Part shown: piece by piece, positions 23,088 to 34,819 of the stretch
Numbering within the stretch: the first letter of the stretch is position 1
Layout of the letters: each line of letters opens with the position of its first letter
Assembly (NCBI RefSeq): GCF_026210795.1
Contig: NC_089452.1
Span: 682,001-746,000 of the forward strand
Origin: Rhizophagus irregularis
Lineage: Eukaryota > Glomeromycota > Glomeromycetes > Glomerales > Glomeraceae
Reading direction: 5' to 3'
DNA length: 64,000 nt
Translations under genes and position numbers: made by a program
Notes under the pieces: generated by a model
Seen by the model: only the letters and a program-made list of their open reading frames with translations
What the model was told of the DNA's origin: nothing
Database searches by the model: none

Positions 23088-25640
23088 TTACTATGCTCTC
23101 GATAATTTGTTAACTGTTAACCCAAAGCCATATTGTTATGTTACCATAAATTATCATTATCATAGATAATTCAATGGAGAAATATGATAAAATTTAGAAA
23201 ATATTCATTATATCATAGTTGAATAATTAAATCGAAAATTTTATAATTATAGTATAAATTTCTTATGAATTGATCATTTTTATAATTTATTTCAAATATA
23301 ATCATTCATATTTATAAACAAATTGTAATTTTTAACCCGATTTAATAATAAAATATAATCATTCCTTAATACTAACAACAAAAAAAAAATTTACGGTATA
23401 TATAGATTTTAAACAAATACGAAATTTTAAAAAAAATGCAAATGACGGTTTGCCATCTTTTTATCATAAGTGATGGAAAATAAAATTTTGATTTGCGAAA
23501 AAGACAGGACAAAACATAAACAATGATCGACCAAAGAATGAAAATTCCAAATAAAAAAAAAATTAGAAACTCCAAAATTTTCGATGTTTTAGCAGTGAAA
23601 TGAAAATGGAAAAAGGATTTGAAAATCAATGAAGAGATTTTTTTAAAAAAAAGAAAATATACTTTTTATGTTATTGTATAATTAATTATATTGAAATAGT
23701 GAAATTTTTACATGATCATTCAATTGATTTATATACATACAGTAGTTATATGCAATTAAAATAGTTATACTATTTTTAGTTGTAACCTTTTAAATTAGAT
23801 AATTGCATACTCAATAAGCATTTTTTATACATTAATAAAGAAAGAAAAAATATATATATTTTATTTAAATAAATCATTATTATATATTATTGATATTTTA
23901 TAATATAAATTGAAAATAATAACATAAAATCATTAAAAAATTATACAACAACCTGTAAAAATTTTATCCATAATTTCTGCATTTGCTGAAATAATATGAA
24001 ATAAAAAACACGAAATAAATTTTTTCTAGAACTGCTATCATTTTTATTTTAAAATTTAATAAATATCATAACTGATATAAAAATTGTTCAGAACCTTAGA
24101 ATACATCTGGAAAAAGTAATGAAATACAAAATAGGAGGATGTTTTAGCAAGTATGTACAGTACAGTATAAAAGTTCACAAATTGAAATACTTAATAGGAT
24201 TTGAAGCAAAATTTATATGACAAATATATTGGCAACACATAAATAGTCATATGATATATCACATTGTTTTACATTTTTGATGTTAATTTAATATATATAT
24301 CAATATTATAAATCTTGAAATTTGAACGAAATACTTAAACATTGCCAATTAGCTAAATTTTGGCATTATAATTTCTTCATAAATTTGCGCCACTTTTTTT
24401 GTCTCATAAAATATCAGCTAGAAGTCTTAAATTTCTATATATATACTTTGGATATCTGCTACTATATTCTTTTAAGAAAAAAAAAAATAATATTAAAAAA
24501 ATATAGAAAATTTTTTATGTTCCAATTATGTTAAAAACAGAAAATACTATGCAAATTTTCCATTTTTTCTATTTTTTTTAGAAATTTCCAATTTTTCAAT
24601 TTTTCAAACTAAATATAAAACTTCATAAAAATCATATTGAGATTTTAAAATATACTGCATTGAATTGAAAACCTGTATTACTTAATAATCTAACAATAAG
24701 ACTATCGGATTTAGCAATCAAATTTCTCAAACGAATGGAGTGATTATTGATTAACTTTTTTTAGTAAATCATATAACCCTAAATAGTACAGAATATAATA
24801 AACTTTTTTCAAAGTTTCAAACTTTTTTTTTTTCGCCATTTTCTAATTTTTATTGCCGTGCGTATGTGCGTAAAATGTTTATAAGATTTAAAAGTTAAAA
24901 ATATGTTTAATTTATTTTATAAAAACACGTTATACTACATGTTTGATACTTCATAATATAATAATGTATAAAAAAAAAATAAACAGATTATACAAATTAC
25001 AACCAAGAATCTTGAAAAAAAAAATAACTCATCAAGTTATATCCCTCGTACTAGATCTCAAAATTATTCCGTATGGAATCCTTTCACAAGTACCTCTTTG
25101 GATGCTTCAAATTATTTACATTCGGAGGATAAACTTCATTTTTGAATGATTTTAATTATAGTTTAGATTTCTTTAACTATAGTGTTTAAGTAATTTATGA
25201 TAAGAAAAAAAATTCAGACGTAATAATGTTGTTTATTTTATATAATGTGTGTACCTAAATATCTATGATCCTTCCAGAAAAAGTCCCGCAGCTACAAATA
25301 AAAATCTTTCACTTTGACAATAAAATTTTTTTTTGGAATATTAAATTATTTTCCGTTCTTATCATTCTTGATCTAAGGATCTGCAAGGTGAAGTGTACAA
25401 CGTCTGCTACTTCTGTTCCACTATCTATTTAACCATATAAATCAATCATCACAACTTTCTTATTTATGGTCACATGTGAGAGTTACTTCGCCACCCGCAG
25501 CCATCTCAAAGGTTGAAAATCTCTCTTTATCAAAAACTTAAAGGTTTTATAACCATCTTTACTCCATAAAAAGGTGAATAGAAACACTCTTGACATCACT
25601 AAATTATCAGACATCCCAGTGACCATCCCTGATTAAGTGG
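23088..25640. other. Long AT-rich gene-free stretch
   Basis: Small open frames here (for example near 23400-23630, 24322-24534 and 24943-25149) are rich in Lys, Ile and Phe, lack family features and follow from A/T runs. 25500-25610 resembles 29530-29640 (both have TTTATCAAAAAC/TTTACAATAAC and GGTTTTATAAC-like blocks), a dispersed repeat. No RNA gene was seen. Confidence 0.6.
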
Positions 25641-25760
25641 AAGTGTGAACTTTATTGGAAGTATGAAGTAGAAAGTGAAATTGGGGAGTGTATCCATATT
25701 CAGCATGGGCATGAGAGAAAGTTGTGAAATCAAAGAAAAAACCATTAAACAATGAAAATG
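25640..25760 (+). repeat. Dispersed repeat, copy 2
   Basis: Contains GTATCCATATTCAGCATGGG and AGAGAAAGTTGTGAAATCA, matching the inverse of 18865-18985. It has extra bases relative to copy 1 (GGGGAGT before the shared GTATCC) and an extra AAAAAACCATT, so any coding frame has been lost in at least one copy. Confidence 0.6.
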
Positions 25761-25998
25761 AAAAAAAAGTGTAGTTGGGAGAAGTTAAGCCAGCTAGTCG
25801 ATCAAGTTGACTCAGAGAGTTGTTTTAAGACTTATACATTAGACTTTTGTCATTATTTATTCTATAACGATTAAATTTTGGAATGTGTTGAATGTGTTGT
25901 CATCAAATGAATATTATATACTAAAGTTAATTTTAACTTAATAAACTTTATTATAGCTTTACAAAATTGATAAAATTAATTAAAACATTTATACTTTA

Positions 25999-26140
25999 CA
26001 GGAACTACAAGATCATAGCGATGGCTTAATGCACAGTAACTGCATATATGTAATTTCTTTACGATTACATAATGTGGTCACTATATATTTATAATGCAGT
26101 TACTGCGCATTAAGCCATCGCTACGATCTTGAAGTTTCTG
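25999..26140. mobile_element. Mariner-like MITE, 142 bp, TA target site
   Basis: Almost the whole element is two long inverted arms of about 47 bp: the left begins CAGGAACTACAAGATCATAG and the right, read from the other strand, CAGAAACTTCAAGATCGTAG. Both continue through CGATGGCTTAATGC and CAGTAACTGCAT. TA flanks both ends (25997-25998 and 26141-26142). No ORF. Confidence 0.8.
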
Positions 26141-26760
26141 TACAGTAATCTTCGATGTTTCTATTTTTTACAACAAAACTAAGTATAGATATAAAATAAT
26201 TTAAAAAAATTAAAACTAAGGTTTTAAAAGTATTGATTTTAATCGATTTGAAAAATTTTGAAACGTTAAGGAAATTCTTTTTGTTTAAAATATTCAATTT
26301 AAATTAGGAATATCTTTATAATATTTCATTATAAATTTTAAATAATTTTATTAGTACATCTTAATTAGAAAATTTTAAGACTATAATACAGAATACAAAA
26401 AAAATTATTATTAAAATTTTTAAAATAAAATTTTTAAATTTATTTTACTAAAAAAGAAAAAAAAAATTTTTTCGTTTTAATAAGCATATTTACAATGTTA
26501 CTAAGGAAGGGATAGCTTAACCATAAGTAGAAGCTACATCATCAATTAAACAATTTTTTTGGGCCATACTCAGACACGTGATTATTTTTCTGAAAAATTT
26601 TTTATAGGGTTTCAGTATTGATCCTGCGCTATTACAAAGGCGAAAGCTCAAATGGGATTCGAGTAAAACAAACCAAGTCAATGAGTAAATGTTTCCTCTT
26701 GATCCTAATAAATGAATAAAAATTTAAAAAGTTAATTTGCGAAAATTTTACGATTAGAAG

Positions 26761-26983
26761 AGGATCCAGAAATATATATAAAAGGGTCAGGTTTGAGTTT
26801 GCGTATTTTGAACTAAGAAAATCATGAAAAATCTCTCCTTTTTTAGATAATTTTTGATAATGCCGGTCAGAATTTTTTATTTCCTATTATAGTAACCGAC
26901 TGACATTATAATAATTCCGGGCCTGAAACAAAAAAATTTTTTCATCACCTGACCCCTACATACGGTATATATTTCTGGGTCCT
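26761..26983. mobile_element. hAT-type MITE, family 'GGACCCAGAAATATA', copy A
   Basis: Ends AGGATCCAGAAATATATATA and TATATATTTCTGGGTCCT are inverted. The interior carries GATAATGCCGGTCAG facing GACTGACATTATAAT as an inner hairpin. The flanks ATTAGAAG (26753-26760) and ATTAGAAA (26984-26991) match at 7 of 8 positions, consistent with an aged hAT target duplication. Related copies lie at 54595-55125 and 62159-62391. Confidence 0.75.
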
Positions 26984-28575
26984 ATTAGAAAGAGTATTTT
27001 TATGATTTTGTACAATACCGTCTTTATGCTGCTATCATATTACTCACGCATCAAATTGCTGGTTAGGCAACTAGAATTCTCTAATATATGAGTTTTCTTG
27101 GGGATACTACAAAAAAAAATTTTAATAGAGCTTCAATCATGTCAAAATATTGGAACTTCAACTTCGCCTTCTATTGTTCCTCTTTATAACCGAACCTGGC
27201 GATCCATAATTGAAATCTCTTTAAAACTGCATATTTTCATTCAGATAATCTGGAACACAGGTTGAAGTACTACTTAAACTTCCCTACCCTTACCAAATCT
27301 ATTTAGAATCAAGCTTAATAGATAATAATTCGCTAATATACTATGTAATTCTAACCGTGAGAATGTTCAAAGTTGACTTTTACTTTTTTTTTATCTTTCT
27401 TTGAACTTTATGAATTCTCCTCGCTCCTTACTACTCTCTTTATTATTGGTAAGTAATAAGTCTAATAGACGATATTTTGATTACCTCAAAGGCTCAAACG
27501 CTTCACAGTTTTTCTTTTTAACTTATTTTTTAATAAATGTAACTAATAACAAAGTAAGCGTCAAAGTTGTTCAAATATTATTTCTATAATTGCTGATTTC
27601 ATTGATGTGTAAAATTATATACTGTAAACTAAATAATAACCCGAGTTTACGCTTGGTTCTAATAAAATATGATGAAATTAAAATGATAAAACTCTATCTC
27701 TTATTCAAAGTTCAAAATCATTAATAAAATCCTATACTTCTAAATTTCAAATATCAAACTTCGATAGTTTCCCCTAAGTGAACAATATTTCTCGCTTCAT
27801 AATTATTAATACCTTCATAAAATATTATCGGAATAAAATAAAATCCTTAATAAAATATTTCAAGTTTTCCCACTTACTAATATTTATCGATTATTTCCCC
27901 ATATGCTTCAAAAATACTACGCCACTTTTACTATTTTTATAATTTTGCTTCTAAAATTTGATCTTCAACTTTCTGTGCTCAATTTAGATAATTCAGGCTG
28001 AGATATTTACGTCTTATAATTAATTTCCTTTTTAATTCTTTCCATAAGTAATTTCTTTACACAATTCTTAAATTCAAAATTTACTTTTTCATTGTTAATG
28101 TCAATTCTTTAATTCTCAACTTCCGATGTCATTGTTACAATGATCATCATTCCGTAGTTCCGATCTCCATTGTACTTTGTGATCTACATTTCCTTTGTCA
28201 ATCACCTTCCTTAATGATCATTTTGATTACTCATAATATTACTAATAATACATAATATTACTAATAATATAAAGTTACGTATGATAGTTTAGGACCGCAG
28301 AAAATAAAATAAAATAAAAATTTCTAAGCATCTAAACTAAATATAATACTGCGACCCACACTTAATAAATTCATTAGATAAATTCCGGCATTACACTATA
28401 AAAAATTTTATCCGTTATTTCTGTAAAACTCCGTAAAAATGGGTCCTTCACTGATCCATTCACAGAAAATGTAAATAATTCAACAAATTCTGTGATGTAA
28501 GGTTATTAATTCCGGAAGCACTTTTACTGAAAAAAGATGAAATATAAAAAATGGATCGACTTTTTTTGCAGGGTC
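26984..28575. other. AT-rich stretch upstream of the Sel1-kinase gene
   Basis: No gene is supported; a 62-codon frame at 27401-27589 has no features. Around 28320-28410 (AAATATAATACTGCGACCCA and GGCATTACA) the sequence resembles 36690-36780 upstream of the broken paralogue, so at least part is old 5' flank shared by both Sel1-kinase genes. Confidence 0.5.
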
Positions 28576-29470
28576 TGAAATGTAATACTACATGAAATCA
28601 ACCGTTATAATATGCCATGACCAGTGCCGCCTACAGATGAATTTTGCCGATTTTTTATCTTCGTAAATTAAAAATTAAATCTGAAATAAAATAAGGTTTT
28701 TTTATGTCTAACTAAAAATAATTTTCCTATAAAAGATTTTATCCGTTATTTCTGTAAAAAATTCATAGAAAATGTAAATAATTCGATAAATTAGTCTTTT
28801 GCTGAAAAGATGGAATAAAAAAAACGGATTGACTTTTTTTACAGGGTCTGAAATGTAATACTACATTAAATCAACCGTTGTAATATACCATAAACAGCAC
28901 CGCCTATGGATGGATTTTTACCTTCGTAATTAAAAATTAAATCTGAAACAAAATAAGGTTTTTAATGTCTAACTAAAAATAACCTGAAATGTAACAATAC
29001 ATGAAATTAACCGTTGTAATATACCATAAACAGTACCGCCTATGGACAAATTTTTGCCGATTTTTAAATTAAAATTAAATATGATACAAAATAAGGTTTT
29101 TTTATGAACTAAAAATAATCTGAAACTTAATACTACATTAAATCAACCGTTGTAATATACCGCCTATGGACAAAATTTTGCCGATTTTTAAATTAAAGTT
29201 AAATTAGAAACAAAATAAGATTTTTTATGAACTAAAAATAATCTGAAATGTAATACTACATTAAATCAACCGTTGTAATATACCATAAAGTATAAACAGT
29301 ACCGCCCATGGACAAATTTTTGCCGATTTTTAAATTAAAATTAAATTTGAAACAAAATAAGGTTTTTTATGAACTAAAAATAATTAGTAATGCAATGCTA
29401 CATGAAATCAACCGTTGTAATATACCATAAACAGTACCACTTACGGATTTTTTATCTTCGTGATATGAGA
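28576..29470 (+). repeat. Tandem repeat, about six units of 120-140 bp
   Basis: Units starting CTGAAATGTAATACTACAT begin near 28576, 28850, 28983, 29110, 29233 and (variant) 29385. They share CAACCGTTGTAATATACC, ACAGTACCGCCTATGGAC and AAAATAAGGTTTTTTATG. The first two units are separated by extra sequence. The array ends about 500 bp before the Sel1-kinase start, in its 5' region. Confidence 0.85.
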
Positions 29471-29876
29471 AAGGTATTACTCGTCGTCATCGATCACCTC
29501 AGTATCCAGCGCCAATCGCAGACACTTTCGAAGGTAAAAAATTTCTTTACAATAACATTTAAGTTTTATAAACGTCTTCTAGCTTCATAAAAATTTGTAT
29601 AGAGCAACACCGTTCTGTCGTTTAACATACTTGCTGAACTTGTTATCAAAAAAAACTAAAACTTTAAATATATTTCACTTTGGTTGTAAAGCGTCTTTGT
29701 TCGATATTTCTCTATCTCTAATAACAAAACTTTCAAAAAAACGATTATAAATATTATGAGAAATGATTAACCTTTCATATAACCTTCTATCACTGGTCAA
29801 GTGATCGACACATTATATTATCACGAATTCAACGGAAAAAATGTTCCGAAAATATTTTTTTATTGGTGTAACTTCT

Positions 29877-29969
29877 ATTTTATATAAAGGCATTAATTTT
29901 TTTGTCAAAAAATACGCCTATAAAAACAATAATTTTTTTCCCCAGTAAAATAGGGTTCTAAAATAACAA
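29877..29969 (+). promoter_or_regulatory. Likely core promoter and 5' UTR of the Sel1-kinase gene
   Basis: TTTTATATAAAGG at about 29878-29890 is a good TATA-like element 80-90 bp before the ATG at 29970. The following AAAAACAATAATTTTTTTCC and GTAAAATA-like segments recur before the paralogous start at 37520 and, inverted, before the third paralogue start at 61916, so this leader is conserved in the family. Confidence 0.45.
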
Positions 29970-32900
29970 ATGGCAACTGAATTTAGTAAATCATACATTT
30001 TAGATAAAGATACTAATACAATAGACACCAAAAATTGTTCATATTGCATTAAACCTTTTGCTGAAAAATTATGGTGCAAAGAATGTATTAATTCTTTGGA
30101 AAAATTAGCAGAAAATGGAGATAAAGAAGCAATGTTTAACTCGGCCAACTGTTATAGAAATGGAGAAGGAACAGAAAAGGATTTAGAAAAAGCATTTCAT
30201 TGGTGCCAAAAAGCAGCAGAAAATGGTGTAAATGAAGCAATGTTTAGTTTAGCTCATAACTATTATAATGGTGAGGGAACAGAAAAGAATTTAGAAAAAG
30301 CATTTCATTGGTATCAAAAAGCAGCAGAAAAAGGTGTTAAAGAAGCAATGTTTAATTTAGCTCATAGCTATTATAATGGAGAGGGAACAGAAAAGAATTT
30401 AGAAAAAGCATTTCATTGGTATCAAAAAGCAGCAGAAAAAGGTGTTAAAGAAGCAATGTTTAATTTAGCTTTGTGTTATGTAAATGGAAAAGGAGCAGAG
30501 AAGAATTTAGAAAAAGCATTTCATTGGTATCAAAAAGCAGCAGAAAAAGGTGTTAAAGAAGCAATGTTTAATTTAGCTTTGTGTTATGTAAATGGAAAAG
30601 GAGCAGAGAAGAATTTAGAAAAAGCATTTCATTGGTATCAAAAAGCAGCAGAAAATGACTATTCTTATGCAATGAATAGTTTAGCTAATAGCTATTATTA
30701 TGGAAAAGGAATAGAAAAGAATTTAGGAAAAGCCTTTCATTGGTATCAAAAAGCAGCAGAAAATGGCTATTCTAATGCAATGAATAATTTAGCTTTATGT
30801 TATGAAAATGAAGAAGGAATAGAAAAGAATTTAGAAAAAGCTTTTTATTGGCATCAGAAAGCAGCAGAAAATGGTTCTACTTATGCAATGAATAATTTAG
30901 CTGACAGCTATTACTATGGAAAAGGAATAGAAAAAAATTTAGAAAAAGCCTTTTATTGGTATCAAAAAGCAGCAGAAAATGGCTATTCTGATGCAATGAA
31001 TAATTTAACTTTATGTTATAAAAATGGAAATGGGACAGAAAAAAATTTAGAAAAAGCGTTTCATTGGTGTCAGAAAGCAGTAGAAAGTGATCATATTAAA
31101 TCAATGTATTATTTAACTTTATGTTATAGAAATGGAGAAGGGACAGAAAAGAATTTAGAAAAATCCTTTTATTGGTGTCAAAAAGCAGCAGAAAATGGTT
31201 TAACTCATGCAATGAATGATTTAGCTATATGTTATAAAATTGGAAGAGGGACAGAAAAGAATGTAGAAAAATCCTTTCATTGGTATCAAAAAGCAGCAGA
31301 AAAAGGTGTTAAAGAAGCAATGTATAATTTAGCTGTATGCTATGAAAATGAAGAAGGACCGGAGAAAAATTTAGAAAAAGCATTTCATTGGTATCAAAAA
31401 GCAGCAGAAAGTGATCATATTAAATCAATGTATTATTTAACTTTATGTTATAGAAATGGAGAAGGGACAGAAAAGAATTTAGAAAAATCCTTTTATTGGT
31501 GTCAAAAAGCAGCAGAAAATGGTTTAACTCATGCAATGAACGATTTAGCTATATGTTATAAAATTGGAAGAGGGACAGAAAAGAATGTAGAAAAATCCTT
31601 TCATTGGTATCAAAAAGCAGCAGAAAATGGCTATTCTGATGCAATGAATAATTTAGCTTTATGTTATAAAAATGGAAATGGGACAGAAAAAAATTTAGAA
31701 AAAGCGTTTCATTGGTGTCAGAAAGCAGTAGAAAGTGATCATATTAAATCAATGTATTATTTAACTTTATGTTATAGAAATGGAGAAGGGACAGAAAAGA
31801 ATTTAGAAAAATCCTTTTATTGGTGTCAAAAAGCAGCAGAAAATGGTTTAACTCATGCAATGAATGATTTAGCTATATGTTATAAAATTGGAAGAGGGAC
31901 AGAAAAGAATTTAGAAAAATCCTTTCATTGGTATCAAAAAGCAGCAGAAAAAGGTGTTAAAGAAGCAATGTATAATTTAGCTGTATGCTATGAAAATGAA
32001 GAAGGACCAGAGAAAAATTTAGAAAAAGCATTTCATTGGTATCAAAAAGCAGCAGAAAATGGCTATTTTGATGCAATGAATAAGTTGGCTGTATGCTATA
32101 ATAACGGAAAAGGGACAGAAAAAAGTTTAGAAAAAGCTTTTCATTGGTATCAAAAAGCAGCAGAAAATGATAATGAAATAGCAATGTATAATTTAGCTGT
32201 ATTATATCATAATGGAGAAGGAACAGAAAAAAATGTAGAAAAAGCCTTTTATTGGTGTCAAAAAGCAGCAGAAAATGGTTATACTTATACAATAATACAT
32301 AGTCATTGGTATCAAAGAGCAGCAGAAAATGGTCTTACTTATGCAATGCATAATTTAGCTGTGAATTATGAAACAAAAAAGAATTTAGAAAAGGCTTTTC
32401 ATTGGTATCAAAAGGCAGCAGAAAATGGCTATCATAATGCAATGAATAATTTAGCTATATGTTATGAAAATGGAAAAGGAACAGAAAAAAATTTAGAAAA
32501 AGCATTTCATTGGTATCAAAAAGCAGCAGAAAATGGTAATAAAGATGCAATATTTAATTTAGCTGTATGTTATAGAAATGGAGAAGGGACAGAAAAGAAT
32601 TTAGAAAAAGCCTTTAATTGGTATCAAAAAGCAGCAGAAAATGAAAATGAAAAGGCAATGTTTACTTTAGCAAATTGTTATTATTTTGGAGAAGGAATAG
32701 AAAAGAATTTAGAAAAATCCTTTTATTGGAACCAAAAAGCAGCAGAAAATGGTAATGAAGATGCAGTATTTAATTTAGCTATATATTATTATAATGGAAA
32801 GGGAACAGAAAAGAATTTAAATAAAGCCTTTTATTGGTATCAAAAAGCAGCAGAAAATGGTAATGTAAATGCAATGTATATTTTAGCCGTACTTTTTGAA

Positions 32901-34819
32901 AATGGAGTAGAAACAGAAAAGAATTTAGAAAAAACATTTCATTGGTATCAAAAAGCAGCAGAAAATGGTTTTAATTATGCAATGTATAATTTAGCTATAT
33001 GTTATAAAGATGGAAGAGGAACAGAAAAAAATTTAGAAAAAGCTTTTCGTTGTTATCAAAAAGCAGCAGATAATGGTTTTAATTGTGAAATGCATAATGT
33101 AGTTATATGTTATGAAAATGGAAAAGGAACAGAAAAGAATTTAGAAAAAGCTTTTCATTTGCATCAAAAAGCAGCAAAAAATGATGTTAAAGGAGCCATG
33201 TATAGCTTAGCTATATGTTATGAAAATGGAAATGGAATAGAAAATAATTTAGAAGAAGCTTTTCATCTGTATCAAAAGGCAGTGGAAAATGGTGATGAAA
33301 GAGCAATGTATAATTTAGTCCTATATTATAAAAATGGAAAAGAAACAGAAAAAAAATTAGAAAAGATCTTTTATTGGCATCAAAAAGTAGCAGAAAGTAT
33401 TAAAGTAAGTTCTAAAGATGAGGTTGGATTACTATGTGATAAATGTAAAAGACCATATAGAGATCATTACTCAATTTATCAACATTGTGGTGAATGCAGA
33501 CTACCATGTATTGATTACCAATGGTGCCAACAATGTAATATTAAACGATTACATCGTGATTTTTCAAAGTGGACTAGTAAAAATGAATTTATTGATAAAT
33601 TTATTCAAGAGGCCCAACTAAATGCTAAAAATTGTTATGAAATTTTGGAGTGGATACCTTATAATAAATTGTTAAATATTAGTTATTATGATAAAGGAGG
33701 ATTTAGTGAAATTCATAAAGCTATCTGGTCAGATGGACCTATTTTTAGTTGGAATTATGACAAACAACAATGGAATAGACAAACAAATTATGAGGTTATT
33801 ATTAAAACATTTGACAATTCATCAAGCTTGAATAGTAAATTTCTTGATGAGGTATAGTATTTGTATTGATAGAATATTTTACTTTCTTTTTCAAAATTTA
33901 ATAATTTTTTATCATAATATAGTGGAAATATCATTATAATTGTCAGAAAAAATCATTTTCAAGATTTATTCAAATCTTTGGAATTACTCAAGATCCGAAT
34001 AATTTAAATTATATAATAGTAATGAGTTATGCAAAAAAAGGAAGTTTGAGAAAATGTTTGTCCGATATAGTTAAATTTAAGTGGCAAGATAAATTACAAT
34101 TATTGAAAAAAATTATATTAGGACTCAAAGTAATTCATGAATCAAATTTAACTCATGGTGATTTCCATGATGGTAATATTTTAATGTCTGATATTTACAA
34201 TGAGTTATTTATTACTGATTTAGGATTATGTAAACCCATAAGTGATTCTGATAATACTAGAACAAATGGAAATTATGGAGTTTTACCTTATATGGCACCT
34301 GAAATATTAAGAAATAAATCCTATACTCCAGCAAGTGATATTTATAGTTTTTCAATGATAATGTGGGAATTTACATCAGGTATTCCTCCATTTAATGATA
34401 GAGCACATGATCATCACCTTATCTTAAGTGTTTGTGAAGATGAACGTCCTAAAATTATTGAAAATACTCCAAAATGTTACGTAGATTTAATGAAAAAATG
34501 TTGGGATTCAAATTCTTCTAATAGACCAACTATAATAATGCTTGAAAATATTATATCTGGATGGATTAAATATGTTAATGGATATTATGAAAGAAACACG
34601 GATAGAAACTGCTGTATCTTTATAGTACCTGCTGGTATTGATGATCAATTAAAAAATGATATGTTCGAATTTGTAAACGCAAACAAAGCTTTAGTACAAG
34701 AACAAGCAAATACTTCTATTGTACAATCTCATTCACAAGCATGTTATACAAGTCGCAAACTTACTGAAATTTTAATCCAAGAAAATTCTGAGTGTTTTGA
34801 ATGTTTAATTGAAGAATAA
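29970..34819 (+). CDS. Sel1-repeat protein kinase (about 31 Sel1 repeats, zinc ribbons, TKL kinase)
   Basis: Exons 29970-33851 and 33923-34819, joined in phase 0 over a 71-bp intron (GTATAG donor, ATATAG acceptor), give 1592 residues. Residues 20-40 hold two CxxC pairs (C23, C26, C36, C39). About 31 Sel1 repeats of 36 residues (NGEGTEKNLEKAFHWYQKAA) follow to about residue 1130; one near DNA 32290 is truncated. A Cys-rich segment with four CxxC-type pairs links to the kinase. The N-lobe has DKGGFSEIHKAIW and an IIK Lys; exon 2 has HGDFHDGN (His about 1372), DLG, APE and a tail ending in ENSECFECLIEE. Catalytic residues appear present. Sel1 arrays usually form protein-binding solenoids, so a scaffolded signalling role is likely. 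AATAAA at about 34912 may serve polyadenylation. Confidence 0.92.
31083..32054 (+). repeat. Higher-order repeat inside the Sel1 array, period 324 bp
   Basis: GAAAGTGATCATATTAAATC occurs at 31083, 31407 and 31731, each exactly 324 bp apart, equal to three Sel1 repeats of 108 bp. The first two-thirds of each block is nearly identical. The final third alternates between the EKGVKEAMYNLAVCYENEEG type (blocks 1 and 3) and the ENGYSDAMNNLALCYKNGNG type (block 2), so a 648-bp period is also possible. This records recent in-frame duplication. Confidence 0.9.

Noticed and set aside
27401-27589. 62-codon open frame
   Set aside because: No domain, intron signal or repeat conservation; ordinary for AT-rich DNA.
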